64,000 bases of DNA, from NCBI RefSeq assembly GCF_947250645.1, contig NZ_OX366334.1, positions 930,001 to 994,000 on the forward strand, in the 5' to 3' direction. Each line of letters opens with the position of its first letter. Within the stretch, counting starts at the first letter, position 1. Positions 56,160-64,000 of the stretch are shown here, piece after piece. Below the pieces are notes generated by a model that did not search any database, was not told the origin of the DNA, and saw nothing but the letters and a program-made list of their open reading frames with translations. This stretch comes from Wolbachia endosymbiont (group B) of Eucosma cana. GTDB lineage: Bacteria; Pseudomonadota; Alphaproteobacteria; Rickettsiales; Anaplasmataceae. A program made the position numbers and the translations under genes.

Positions 56160-58616
56160 TTAGTGCTTTAATGTTTCTGATGAAGGGAAGGTATTATCCT
56201 TATTTTCTATGGAGCTAGACACACTAATTTCGTTATTATCATCAATTGAAGTAATAGGGTGCATCAAAGCAACTTTTATAACTTCATCAATATTCTCAGC
56301 AAAAATTACATTGATTTCTTCTTTTATATTTGCAGGAATCTCTTGCATATCTTTCTCATTTTCACTTGGTATAATCACAGTTTTGATTGATCCTCTTAGC
56401 GCAGCAAGCAATTTTTCTCTCAAACCCCCAATAGCCAACACTCTACCACGCAATGTTACTTCACCTGTCATAGCAACACTTTTGTTAACTGGTATATTTG
56501 TCATAAGAGAAACAATAGATGTACATACTGCACTGCCAGCAGAGGGACCATCTTTTGGCACAGCACCCTCAGGTACATGCAAATGTATATCATTATTTTG
56601 AAATTTTTCGGGTTTTATACCGAAAAATAAACAATTTGATCGCACATAACTATACGCAGCTTTTATAGACTCTTGCATAACCTCTCCAAGCTTTCCTGTG
56701 TATTTTATTTCCCCCTTGCCCGGAATTAGGACTGACTCTATCATTAAAATATCACCACCTGTTTCAGTATAGGCGAGACCAGTTACTACCCCTACCAAAC
56801 TCTCATTTTCTGCAATGCCAAAGGTATACTTACGTACCCCTAGGTAATCTTGTAAATTACCAACCTCTACGGATATTTTCTTATTTTTATCAGTTAATAT
56901 TGCTTTAACTGCTTTTCTCATGAGCTTTGCAAGTTCCCTTTCCATGCTTCGCACGCCGCTCTCACGTGTATATAAACGTATCAACTCGTATAATGCTTCA
57001 TTAGTTATTTTCCACTCCTTCTGATGCAAACCATGCTCTTTTTTTAATTTTGGAATAAGGTGATGCGTAGCAATACTGATCTTCTCATCTTCGCTATATC
57101 CAGATAATTGTATAATTTCCATCCTATCACGCAAAGGATGTGGCAAATTTAAGCTGTTTGCCGTAGCTACAAACATTACACTTGAAAGATCAAATTCAAC
57201 TTCCAAGTAATGATCCGTAAAGTGTTTATTGTGCTCAGTATCCAAAACCTCAAGTAATGCAGATGCAGGATCACCACGCGAATCAGAACCCATCTTATCT
57301 ATTTCATCAAGCAGAAAAAGCGGGTTGCATGAATTAGCTTTTTTCATGTGTTGAATGATTTTACCAGGCATTGAGCCAATATAAGTTTTTCTGTGTCCTC
57401 GTATTTCAGACTCATCACGTATACCACCAAGAGATATGCGAACAAAATCTCTTCCTACTGCTTTTGCCATAGACTTAGCTAAAGAAGTTTTACCAACACC
57501 AGGTGGTCCAACTAAGCAAAGTATAGGACCCTTTATCTCTTTTACTCTCTTTAATACTGCTAAAAATTCTATTATTCTATCTTTTACTTTCTCTATGCCA
57601 TAATGATTTTCATCTAAGATTTTTTTAGCCGCATTTAAGTTAATTTTTGCATCTTTGTACTTTCCCCATGGCAAATCAAGCAACCAATGCAAGTAACTAG
57701 ATATAACTGTTGCTTCAGGAGAAATGGGATTCATTTTCTTATATCTCTTTAAGTCAGTTATGGCTTTCTTTTTTGCTTCCTCAGAAAGCTTTGTTTCATT
57801 TATCTTTTTTTCAAATTCATTGAGTATATTCCCTTCATCTCCATTTTCAAACTCACCTAATTCTTTCTGTATAGCTTTTAATTGCTCATTAAGGTAGTAA
57901 ACTTTTTGAGTACTTTCAACCTGTGATTTAATTGTCTTATACAAGCGGTTTTGTGCACTCAAAATACTTATTTCTCTCTCAATAAGAGCAAAAACTTTTT
58001 TTAAACGCTCTTTTGGGTTATAAACTTCAAGTATGTTTTGCTTATCTGATACCTTTATATTTAAGTGCGAAGCTATCATATCTACAATTTGATTAACCTC
58101 TTTAACTTGATCAATGGGGTCAATAATAATCTCGGGTCGACTTTTCTTGCTTAGTTTACACCAATTGTCGAATGCATCTATAACAGAACGCCTTAAAGCT
58201 TCTAAATCAATATTATCTTCATTTTCTCCATACTCATAATGACCATCTAACGCTACTCTGGCCTGTAACAAAGTGTGAGAGCTAATATATTCTATAACTC
58301 TTCCCCTTCTTACCCCATGAATCATGACTTTTACTGCATTGTCAGGCAGTTTTATTAATGGTTGTATAATGTTTGCTAACACGCCTACTTCATAAAGATT
58401 CTCTGGCTCTGGATTATCAATAGAACCATCTTTTTGTGCTATGAGAAAAATCTCGTTTTGGTGACTACTGCTACTTATTGCATACTCTAGTGCATGAACA
58501 GATTTTTCTCTACCTACGAATAAAGGCAACATTATATTTGGAAAAATTACTACATCTCTTAGAGGTAATACTGGTAATACAGTAGAATTAAAGTTTACAG
58601 CACGTCCAATACTCAT
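56160..58616 (-). CDS. lon: Lon protease
   Basis: ATP-dependent serine protease for misfolded and regulatory proteins. 818 residues, normal size. LON substrate-binding domain (VLPVLPLRDVVIFPNIMLPL), coiled coil, AAA+ with Walker A LVGPPGVGKTSLAKSMA and Walker B NPLFLLDEIDKMG, then the Ser-Lys protease domain with catalytic Ser in KDGPSAGSAVCTS and Lys further on in AIGGLREKLLAALRG. It is the last gene of tig-clpP-clpX-lon. Confidence 0.98.
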   Translation of the reverse strand: MSIGRAVNFNSTVLPVLPLRDVVIFPNIMLPLFVGREKSVHALEYAISSSSHQNEIFLIAQKDGSIDNPEPENLYEVGVLANIIQPLIKLPDNAVKVMIHGVRRGRVIEYISSHTLLQARVALDGHYEYGENEDNIDLEALRRSVIDAFDNWCKLSKKSRPEIIIDPIDQVKEVNQIVDMIASHLNIKVSDKQNILEVYNPKERLKKVFALIEREISILSAQNRLYKTIKSQVESTQKVYYLNEQLKAIQKELGEFENGDEGNILNEFEKKINETKLSEEAKKKAITDLKRYKKMNPISPEATVISSYLHWLLDLPWGKYKDAKINLNAAKKILDENHYGIEKVKDRIIEFLAVLKRVKEIKGPILCLVGPPGVGKTSLAKSMAKAVGRDFVRISLGGIRDESEIRGHRKTYIGSMPGKIIQHMKKANSCNPLFLLDEIDKMGSDSRGDPASALLEVLDTEHNKHFTDHYLEVEFDLSSVMFVATANSLNLPHPLRDRMEIIQLSGYSEDEKISIATHHLIPKLKKEHGLHQKEWKITNEALYELIRLYTRESGVRSMERELAKLMRKAVKAILTDKNKKISVEVGNLQDYLGVRKYTFGIAENESLVGVVTGLAYTETGGDILMIESVLIPGKGEIKYTGKLGEVMQESIKAAYSYVRSNCLFFGIKPEKFQNNDIHLHVPEGAVPKDGPSAGSAVCTSIVSLMTNIPVNKSVAMTGEVTLRGRVLAIGGLREKLLAALRGSIKTVIIPSENEKDMQEIPANIKEEINVIFAENIDEVIKVALMHPITSIDDNNEISVSSSIENKDNTFPSSETLKH

Positions 58617-58631
58617 AATATATGCCTCAAA

Positions 58632-59909
58632 TTAATCATTAACCGTTATAACACTACCCTTATTATTATGATTAATCGTCGCTTTGCCTAATTCTACCAT
58701 TTTCTTAGTAACCGTTATAGTGCTACCTTCAAAACCTCCGTTGCCGGATATATACATAACATCAAGTAAAAGTGACTCTAAGATAGCACGTAACATCCTT
58801 GCACCTGTTTTATAGCTTATAGCTTTTTTAGCAATAGCTGATATTGCTTCATCTGAAAACTCAAGGTTTACTTTACTAAATGCAAGCAATGCTTTATATT
58901 GTTTTACTAGCGCATTTCTTGGCTCTGTCAACACATGTATTAAATCCTCGTGATCCAGCTCATCTAGAACAGCAGTTATTGGAACCCGTCCTACAAATTC
59001 GGGTATCAAACCGAATTTGATTAAGTCCTCAGGTTGAGCATCGCGTAAAGCATTTTTTTTCTTTTGTGCTTTAGACTGACTTATATCTGCTCCAAAGCCA
59101 ACTGATGTTCCCTTTTTTCTTGCCTCAATAATTTTATTTAGGCCTTCAAAAGCTCCTCCACAAATAAATAGTATGTTACTAGTGTCTACTTGTATAAACT
59201 CTTGTTGCGGGTGTTTTCGCCCTCCTTGTGGAGGAACATAAGCAACCGTACCTTCCATGATTTTTAGTAGAGCTTGTTGGACCCCTTCACCTGAAACATC
59301 ACGGGTTATTGAAGCGCTTTCAGACTTTCTTGTGATCTTGTCTATTTCATCGATAAACACTATACCATGCTGTGCCTTTGCAACATCATAATTTGCAGCT
59401 TGTAATAGACGTGACAACACGCTTTCTACATCATCACCTACATAACCTGCCTCAGTCAAAGTTGTCGCATCGGCCATAGCAAATGGCACATCTGAAACTT
59501 TAGCAAGTGTTTTTGCTAGCAAAGTCTTACCAGAACCAGTAGGGCCAATAAGCATTATATTTGACTTCTCAATTTCAATATCACTTATAGAATGAAGTTG
59601 CACCATGGATTGACAATGGTTATACATAGCCACAGATAAAACGTGTTGCGCATGTTCCTGACCTACAACATGCTTACTAAGAAAATTTTTTATATCTTCA
59701 GGTTTCTTTAGTAATAGCTTCATATCAGATATATGATCTGAATTAAAAGCTCTCTCTTTCTTTTGACTTATTGCTTTATGGGATAACTCTATGCATTCAT
59801 TACAAATGAACACCTTTAAACCATCTGAAGAGTTAGTAATCAATTTATCTACTTCGTTTTGTGCCTTGTTACAAAAAGAACAGTAGTGTAAATCATTATT
59901 GTTATCCAT
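58632..59909 (-). CDS. clpX: ATP-dependent Clp protease ATP-binding subunit ClpX
   Basis: Unfoldase that feeds ClpP. 425 residues. The N-terminal zinc-binding domain has [15 protein letters not shown] and FICNECIEL, then Walker [20 protein letters not shown], Walker [12 protein letters not shown], the GYVGDDVES pore loop and the IGF-loop region. The start overlaps the clpP stop by one base. It lies 15 bases before lon. Confidence 0.98.
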   Translation of the reverse strand: MDNNNDLHYCSFCNKAQNEVDKLITNSSDGLKVFICNECIELSHKAISQKKERAFNSDHISDMKLLLKKPEDIKNFLSKHVVGQEHAQHVLSVAMYNHCQSMVQLHSISDIEIEKSNIMLIGPTGSGKTLLAKTLAKVSDVPFAMADATTLTEAGYVGDDVESVLSRLLQAANYDVAKAQHGIVFIDEIDKITRKSESASITRDVSGEGVQQALLKIMEGTVAYVPPQGGRKHPQQEFIQVDTSNILFICGGAFEGLNKIIEARKKGTSVGFGADISQSKAQKKKNALRDAQPEDLIKFGLIPEFVGRVPITAVLDELDHEDLIHVLTEPRNALVKQYKALLAFSKVNLEFSDEAISAIAKKAISYKTGARMLRAILESLLLDVMYISGNGGFEGSTITVTKKMVELGKATINHNNKGSVITVND

Positions 59910-60535
59910 TAAACTACCTTTTGTTTAACTTTAATATTTTCAATCTTCATATCTTTACGCTCAGCTATTACTCTGTCAATTAAGCCAATTTTCATTGCTT
60001 CTTCAGGATCCATGAATTTATCTCTTTCCATCATTCCTTCAATTTTCTTTAGTGAATTTCCAGTATGTTTTTCATAAATTTGATTTAGTTTTTTCTTAAC
60101 TCGCAAAATTTCATTAGCATGTATCTCTATGTCAGTTGCTTGACCTTGATAACCACCAGATGGCTGATGTATCATAATTCTTGAATGAGGTAGCGAGTAA
60201 CGTTTACCCTCCGCACCAGCTGTAAGCAACAAAGAACCCATAGATGCAGCTTGACCTATACACAAAGTTGAAACGTCTGGATTTATATACTGCATTGTAT
60301 CGTAGATCGACAAACCAGCAGTTACAACACCACCTGGTGAGTTAATATACATACAAATGTCTTTATCGGGATTTTCCGATTCTAAAAATAAAAGCTGTGC
60401 TACTATTACGCTGGCCATGTTGTCTTCAATAGGGCCAGTTACGAAAATTATTCTTTCTTTTACTAGCCTTGAATATATGTCATAAGCCCGCTCACCGCGA
60501 CTAGTTTGTTCAACTACAATTGGTATAAGAGTCAT
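59909..60535 (-). CDS. clpP: ATP-dependent Clp protease proteolytic subunit
   Basis: Serine peptidase of the ClpXP complex. 208 residues from the ATG at 60535 ([20 protein letters not shown]), which has an AGGAAAAGG site; an in-frame TTG at 60550 would add five residues and is less likely. Catalytic Ser in [15 protein letters not shown], His in [11 protein letters not shown] and Asp in [15 protein letters not shown] region. It follows tig by 11 bases. Confidence 0.97.
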   Translation of the reverse strand: MTLIPIVVEQTSRGERAYDIYSRLVKERIIFVTGPIEDNMASVIVAQLLFLESENPDKDICMYINSPGGVVTAGLSIYDTMQYINPDVSTLCIGQAASMGSLLLTAGAEGKRYSLPHSRIMIHQPSGGYQGQATDIEIHANEILRVKKKLNQIYEKHTGNSLKKIEGMMERDKFMDPEEAMKIGLIDRVIAERKDMKIENIKVKQKVV

Positions 60536-60546
60536 ACCTTTTCCTA

Positions 60547-61890
60547 TCAAATATTATCAAATAATTCCTTTAATTCTTTCACAGAAACAATCTGTTCTTC
60601 TTTACTAACTTTTTCTATCATATAATCTGTCACTTTATACTCAAGCGCTTGCCCTCTAACTAATTCCTGAAATTGTCCATCTGATTTAAAATGTTTAAAT
60701 ACTCTGTCAAATGATACATCTTTACTGACATATTGATTTACAATAACGTTCATAATATCATTTTGAGTTAATGATATTTCATATTCTTTACTGAACTCCA
60801 TAAATAGCATTGCAAGCTTTACACGTCTTTCAGCTTCTTTACAAGAATCACCTTTAGCATTCAACTCTCTTTCCACTCTCTGCTGTTCCTGTTTTACTAC
60901 TTCTATAGGCAAATCAAAACTATAACTAGCATCCAAACAATCAAATAGCTCTTTCTTAATTAAGAGATCTCCCATTTTTTTACACTGATTATCAATTACT
61001 TCTTTTACATGATTTATTAGCGAAGAATGATCTTCAAAACCAATTCCCCTAGCTATTTCATTATCACTTTGCAAATCTTTGGCAATCTGAATATCATTGA
61101 CTCGAACAGAAAAAGCAGCCTCCTGCCCCGCAAGGGAAATTACCTGGTAATCTTCAGGAAATCTCAACTTAAAGCTTTTTGTTTCCCCTTTTTTCATGCC
61201 AATTAATTGATCTTCAAAACCATTTATAAATGTTCCAGATCCTAAATTAACAGTAAAGTTTTTGCCACTTCCACCTTGAAAGAGCTTATTTCTAATTCGC
61301 CCTTCAAAGTCAATTATCAGTTTATCCTCGTTTTTTGCTTGATAAGAAACATCATCAACAGAGACAAAGTTAGGAAATTTTGTTTTTATAGAATCAATAA
61401 ATTCTTTTATGTCTCCCTCTTTGATTTTTGCCTTAACTTTCTTCAAATTTATTTTATCAAGATCTATCACTGGCACTTTTGGCATCGATTCAAAAGATAA
61501 TTTGTACAGAAAGTCGCCTTTTTCATCCTTTTTATCCAGGTTTGGTAATGACATAATATCAACCTTAGGATGGATGTGAGACTTAACTTCGATTTTTTTC
61601 ATTAAATCACTTGAGCAATAGTCAATCGTATCGTTTATCACATATTCCAAAGCTTCGTTTTTATAATTTGTAACAACAAGATCGTAAGGGATCTTTCCTG
61701 ATCTAAATCCAGGCAATTTTGCATTCTTCGCTATTTCTTGTAATCTAGAGTTTATCTTTTGTTCTATATAATCACTACTAACTGTGATTTCATACTCATA
61801 CTTTAGTTTATCTACACTAAGTTCCTTATAGGTATATATATTACTTAATGTATCTGCTTCGACTGCATTTTGAGGTATATTACTAGACAT
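60547..61890 (-). CDS. tig: Trigger factor
   Basis: Ribosome-associated chaperone with peptidyl-prolyl isomerase activity. 447 residues. The ribosome-binding signature is [12 protein letters not shown], the FKBP-like domain includes [39 protein letters not shown] and [12 protein letters not shown], and a helical C-terminal domain follows. The N-terminus carries about 25 extra residues before the usual start ([15 protein letters not shown]); a later start is possible. First gene of the tig-clpP-clpX-lon cluster. Confidence 0.96.
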   Translation of the reverse strand: MSSNIPQNAVEADTLSNIYTYKELSVDKLKYEYEITVSSDYIEQKINSRLQEIAKNAKLPGFRSGKIPYDLVVTNYKNEALEYVINDTIDYCSSDLMKKIEVKSHIHPKVDIMSLPNLDKKDEKGDFLYKLSFESMPKVPVIDLDKINLKKVKAKIKEGDIKEFIDSIKTKFPNFVSVDDVSYQAKNEDKLIIDFEGRIRNKLFQGGSGKNFTVNLGSGTFINGFEDQLIGMKKGETKSFKLRFPEDYQVISLAGQEAAFSVRVNDIQIAKDLQSDNEIARGIGFEDHSSLINHVKEVIDNQCKKMGDLLIKKELFDCLDASYSFDLPIEVVKQEQQRVERELNAKGDSCKEAERRVKLAMLFMEFSKEYEISLTQNDIMNVIVNQYVSKDVSFDRVFKHFKSDGQFQELVRGQALEYKVTDYMIEKVSKEEQIVSVKELKELFDNI

Positions 61891-62045
61891 TACAACCTGT
61901 TATCAATATTTTATTTATGTTTTAATAAAGCCACTTTACCAGAATTTAAGTTAAATACAATCCTTAAGAACAGGTTCTTATACAAACAAAAGTGTACTTA
62001 GTGATTATAAATTTTCTCTTAAAACCTGAGTTACATGACTTTAAG

Positions 62046-62127
62046 TGCGGATAGAGGGACTTGAACCCCCACGAGCAAGCTCACCAGGACCTAAACCTGG
62101 CACGTCTACCAATTTCGCCATATCCGC
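62046..62127 (-). tRNA. tRNA-Leu (anticodon UAG)
   Basis: An 82-nt class II tRNA on the minus strand. Acceptor stem GCGGATA / TATCCGC with discriminator A; anticodon stem-loop CCAGG-TTTAGGT-CCTGG with TAG at the centre; a variable arm; and the T loop GGTTCAAGTCC. CCA is not encoded. It lies 155 bases upstream of tig on the same strand. Confidence 0.94.
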
Positions 62128-62383
62128 AAGAGCCCTTCATTAACTTATAGATAACCACTTCTGTCATCTTATACAATTTAAAGATTAGATCTTAGTACCA
62201 CAGACTGAACTTATAATACTGGTTAACTCCACTATGAATCTAAGCCTGAATTACTTTAACTAACACTATTAAGATAAGTACTGTCTTAGAAATATTCAAG
62301 GCTTATTCAATTTATAGTATTTACACAATAAAAAAAGCTTATTAATATTCTTTAATTAAGGCTCTAAACTCTGGAAATTAATA

Positions 62384-62983
62384 ATGAGATTAATAGCAAG
62401 CTTCTTACTCGCAATTTTTCTGATTACACAGAGTGGCTGTACGGCTCTTGTAAGTGGTATAGTGGTAACAGCAACTGCAGCGGCTACATCAATAACAATG
62501 CAAGATAAATCCTTGGGAAACATTATTGATGATACAACTATAGTAATAAGAATCAATAAGGGACTCTTAAAACACGGACTGTTCTCATCTATAAAAGTTA
62601 AAGTGAGTGAAGGAAGAGTATTACTCATTGGAAATGTTGATAATCATGAAAAGCAACTCACAGCAGAGAAAATAGCTTGGCAGCAAAAAGAGATTAAAGA
62701 AGTGATAAATGAAATAAGAGTCACACCAATTAAAATGGCTTCTATGCTAGATGTTACTGTAGATGGTATGATAACAGCAGAGATAAGCACAAGGCTTTTG
62801 GGAAAAAGAAATATTAAATCAATTAATTATAGTGTTAATACAGTTGATAGAGTCGTTTATTTGATGGGCATAGCTCAAAATAAGGCAGAATTAAAAGCTG
62901 TAATAGCAATTGCAAGAAAAGTAAAAGGAGTAAAGCAAGTTGTAAGTTATGTGAGATATAGACATAGCAAATTGCGCCATTGA
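62384..62983 (+). CDS. BON-domain lipoprotein (DolP/OsmY-like)
   Basis: 199 residues. A lipoprotein signal peptide ends in the lipobox QSGC (MRLIASFLLAIFLITQSGC), followed by a short hydrophobic Ala/Thr stretch (LVSGIVVTATAAATSITMQ). Two BON domains follow: IVIRINKGLLKHGLFSSIKV to VINEIRV, and ITAEISTRLLGKRNIKSINY to VKQVVSYVRY, with the conserved Gly in GRVLLIGNV and VYLMGIA. In E. coli the homologue DolP maintains outer-membrane integrity and marks the division site. An outer-membrane location is likely here. Confidence 0.93.
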   Translation: MRLIASFLLAIFLITQSGCTALVSGIVVTATAAATSITMQDKSLGNIIDDTTIVIRINKGLLKHGLFSSIKVKVSEGRVLLIGNVDNHEKQLTAEKIAWQQKEIKEVINEIRVTPIKMASMLDVTVDGMITAEISTRLLGKRNIKSINYSVNTVDRVVYLMGIAQNKAELKAVIAIARKVKGVKQVVSYVRYRHSKLRH

Positions 62984-63149
62984 TGAAAATTTACTTGAGT
63001 GTTAGTATCATGTAGCTAAGCCATAAAGCTACTTTACAAATTTCGTCAGTTCACTCTTATGGTATGTATAACAATGCTACAAAAAATAATATCATAGAAT
63101 TCAATAGAATAATTTCTAGAAAATCTCTACATACTAAAAAAGTAAAATG

Positions 63150-63613
63150 CTATTTAAATAATCTTAAGAATAAATAGCAAACATCTATATCTTGTGCGAT
63201 ATGGCGTTTTATTCCTGAGATTTTTTTACCAGCGTCATAGCCTTTTTCTTCATCAGTGTCTGCGTTCTTTACACTCTGAGCGTCAATTATGCAAAAGCTG
63301 GTTTTTTCTTTCCAAACATTGTTTTGTCGGACCACACTAACTATTTTTTTTAACATGCACTCCAAAATACTTTTTTTTATTTCCTTTTACTTTTTCACTC
63401 CATTTTTGAAATAATCATAACAATTGCGCCGTTTTGGGAAACTCTTTTGGTAGCATCCTCCACTGATAAACACTTTTTAGGGCGTACAACACTCCGCAAA
63501 ATATATCATACAAATCAAGTTTTTTTGGTTTTGTTTTTTCCACAAGACTCCAGATCTGGTGAAATAATCTCAAACTTCTCTCGACTTATGTCACTTGGGT
63601 ATACACTCCTCAT
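63150..63613 (-). pseudogene. IS5-family transposase remnant (second type)
   Basis: Fragments of a short IS5-type transposase spread over two or more frames: SVYPSDISREKFEIISPDLE and SCGKNKTKK in one frame, then LDLYDIFCGVLYALKSVYQW and RMLPKEFPKRRNCYDYF in another, and SFCIIDAQSVKNADTDEEKG, YDAGKKISGIKRHIAQDI in a third. The last part ends early (VCYLFLRLFK), before the second Asp and Glu of the DDE triad. It is unrelated in sequence to the IS5 element at 3740-4705. Decayed. Confidence 0.85.
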
Positions 63614-63694
63614 ATATCCTAATTTATACACTCTATTTCTTACTTTATGCCTTTCTTGAGATTATGAACAGGTTCTTAGAAAGCTAGCGTTCCA

Positions 63695-64000
63695 CTAGTC
63701 ATGTTCTTTATCTTGCTTTACAACAATGCATCTTTTCATTCCAGCCAAGTCGTATACGTATTCCTGAAAAGCCAGTCCATATAAGGGTATTATTTTGTCA
63801 ATATTGCTTTGATCTTCGCCTATTTCCAGTATCGCAAACCCATCTTTTTTAAGGCACTTTTTCAATATTGGAAAAATACTCAGGTAACAGCTCAATCCAT
63901 CGATACCACCATCAAGAGCAATTCTTGGCTCTTTTTGCACTTCAGCTTGCAGATTTTTTAACTTACTTCTTTTAATATATGGAGGATTGCTTATTATGAG
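63695..64000 (-). CDS. prmC: Release factor glutamine methyltransferase, C-terminal part (5' end outside window)
   Basis: Methylates the Gln of the GGQ loop of release factors RF1 and RF2. The frame is open to base 64000 on the minus strand. The catalytic NPPY motif is at the edge (LIISNPPYIKRSKLKNLQAE), followed by EPRIALDGGIDGLSCY, typical of PrmC/HemK, and by LEIGEDQ and the C-terminal YDLAGMKRCIVVKQ. About 102 residues are visible of the usual 280. It is next to the IS5 remnant, which did not reach the coding region. Confidence 0.92.
   Translation of the reverse strand, partial: LIISNPPYIKRSKLKNLQAEVQKEPRIALDGGIDGLSCYLSIFPILKKCLKKDGFAILEIGEDQSNIDKIIPLYGLAFQEYVYDLAGMKRCIVVKQDKEHD

Overview
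The window is AT-rich chromosomal DNA that reads as an obligate intracellular alphaproteobacterium of the Anaplasmataceae, almost certainly Wolbachia. The reasons are the FtsZ, CtrA and DUF2610 proteins, secreted ankyrin-repeat proteins, a high IS load with many decayed copies, and dispersed 'GTCATCCCAGTG...GGGATCCAG' palindromic repeats, one of them inside alaS. The identification rests on recognising these families by eye; no search was run. No prophage, CRISPR array, rRNA operon or replication origin was seen.

Layout. 1-1.4 kb: 3' part of sucA. 1.6-4.7 kb: an IS3-family element, a YhcG-type nuclease remnant and a decayed IS5-family element. 5.1-8.5 kb, minus strand: purH, fmt, rplT, rpmI. 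8.6-11.3 kb: a PAS_5-like protein and two paralogous single-pass membrane proteins made by a tandem duplication that also copied the 5' end of alaS. 11.5-23.3 kb: housekeeping genes (alaS, tRNA-Asn, gpmI, fabD, rpmE, nadK, an fbpA-like iron-binding protein, pyrB) mixed with accessory genes (an LRR protein, and a membrane protein carrying EPIYA-like and PPxY-like motifs). 24-29.7 kb: a secreted ankyrin protein overlapping a secreted pentapeptide-repeat protein, then gmk, then a large ankyrin protein with C-terminal membrane helices. 29.6-41 kb: sdhA, dapD, a DUF2610 pair, a MidA-like methyltransferase, a 265-bp element with perfect 26-bp inverted ends, sodB, an M16 peptidase, and tgt broken by an IS630-family element next to nuoE. 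41.1-43.2 kb: a hypothetical gene whose 3' end is replaced by a second identical IS3 copy. 43.2-48.5 kb: RNase P RNA, ctrA, gpsA, pgpA, a GNAT protein and a PAS protein. 48.5-64 kb: sdhB, the ftsZ-EVE-ybeY operon, a frameshifted comM, a polysaccharide deacetylase overlapping a PBP2 gene, the tig-clpP-clpX-lon proteostasis cluster, tRNA-Leu, a BON lipoprotein, an IS5 remnant and the 3' part of prmC.

How it fits together. Core metabolism is represented by the TCA cycle (sucA, sdhA, sdhB), respiration (nuoE), nucleotide synthesis (purH, pyrB, gmk), lipid synthesis (fabD, gpsA, pgpA), lysine/DAP synthesis (dapD) and translation (fmt, rplT, rpmI, rpmE, alaS, rnpB). The ctrA-gpsA intergenic region holds two exact TTAA-N7-TTAA boxes, which suggests autoregulation of the cell-cycle regulator. 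The accessory genes are the likely host-facing part. Mobile DNA has done visible damage: tgt, the yhcG-like gene and the gene at 41.1 kb are disrupted, and two identical IS3 copies in the same orientation frame about 38.8 kb.
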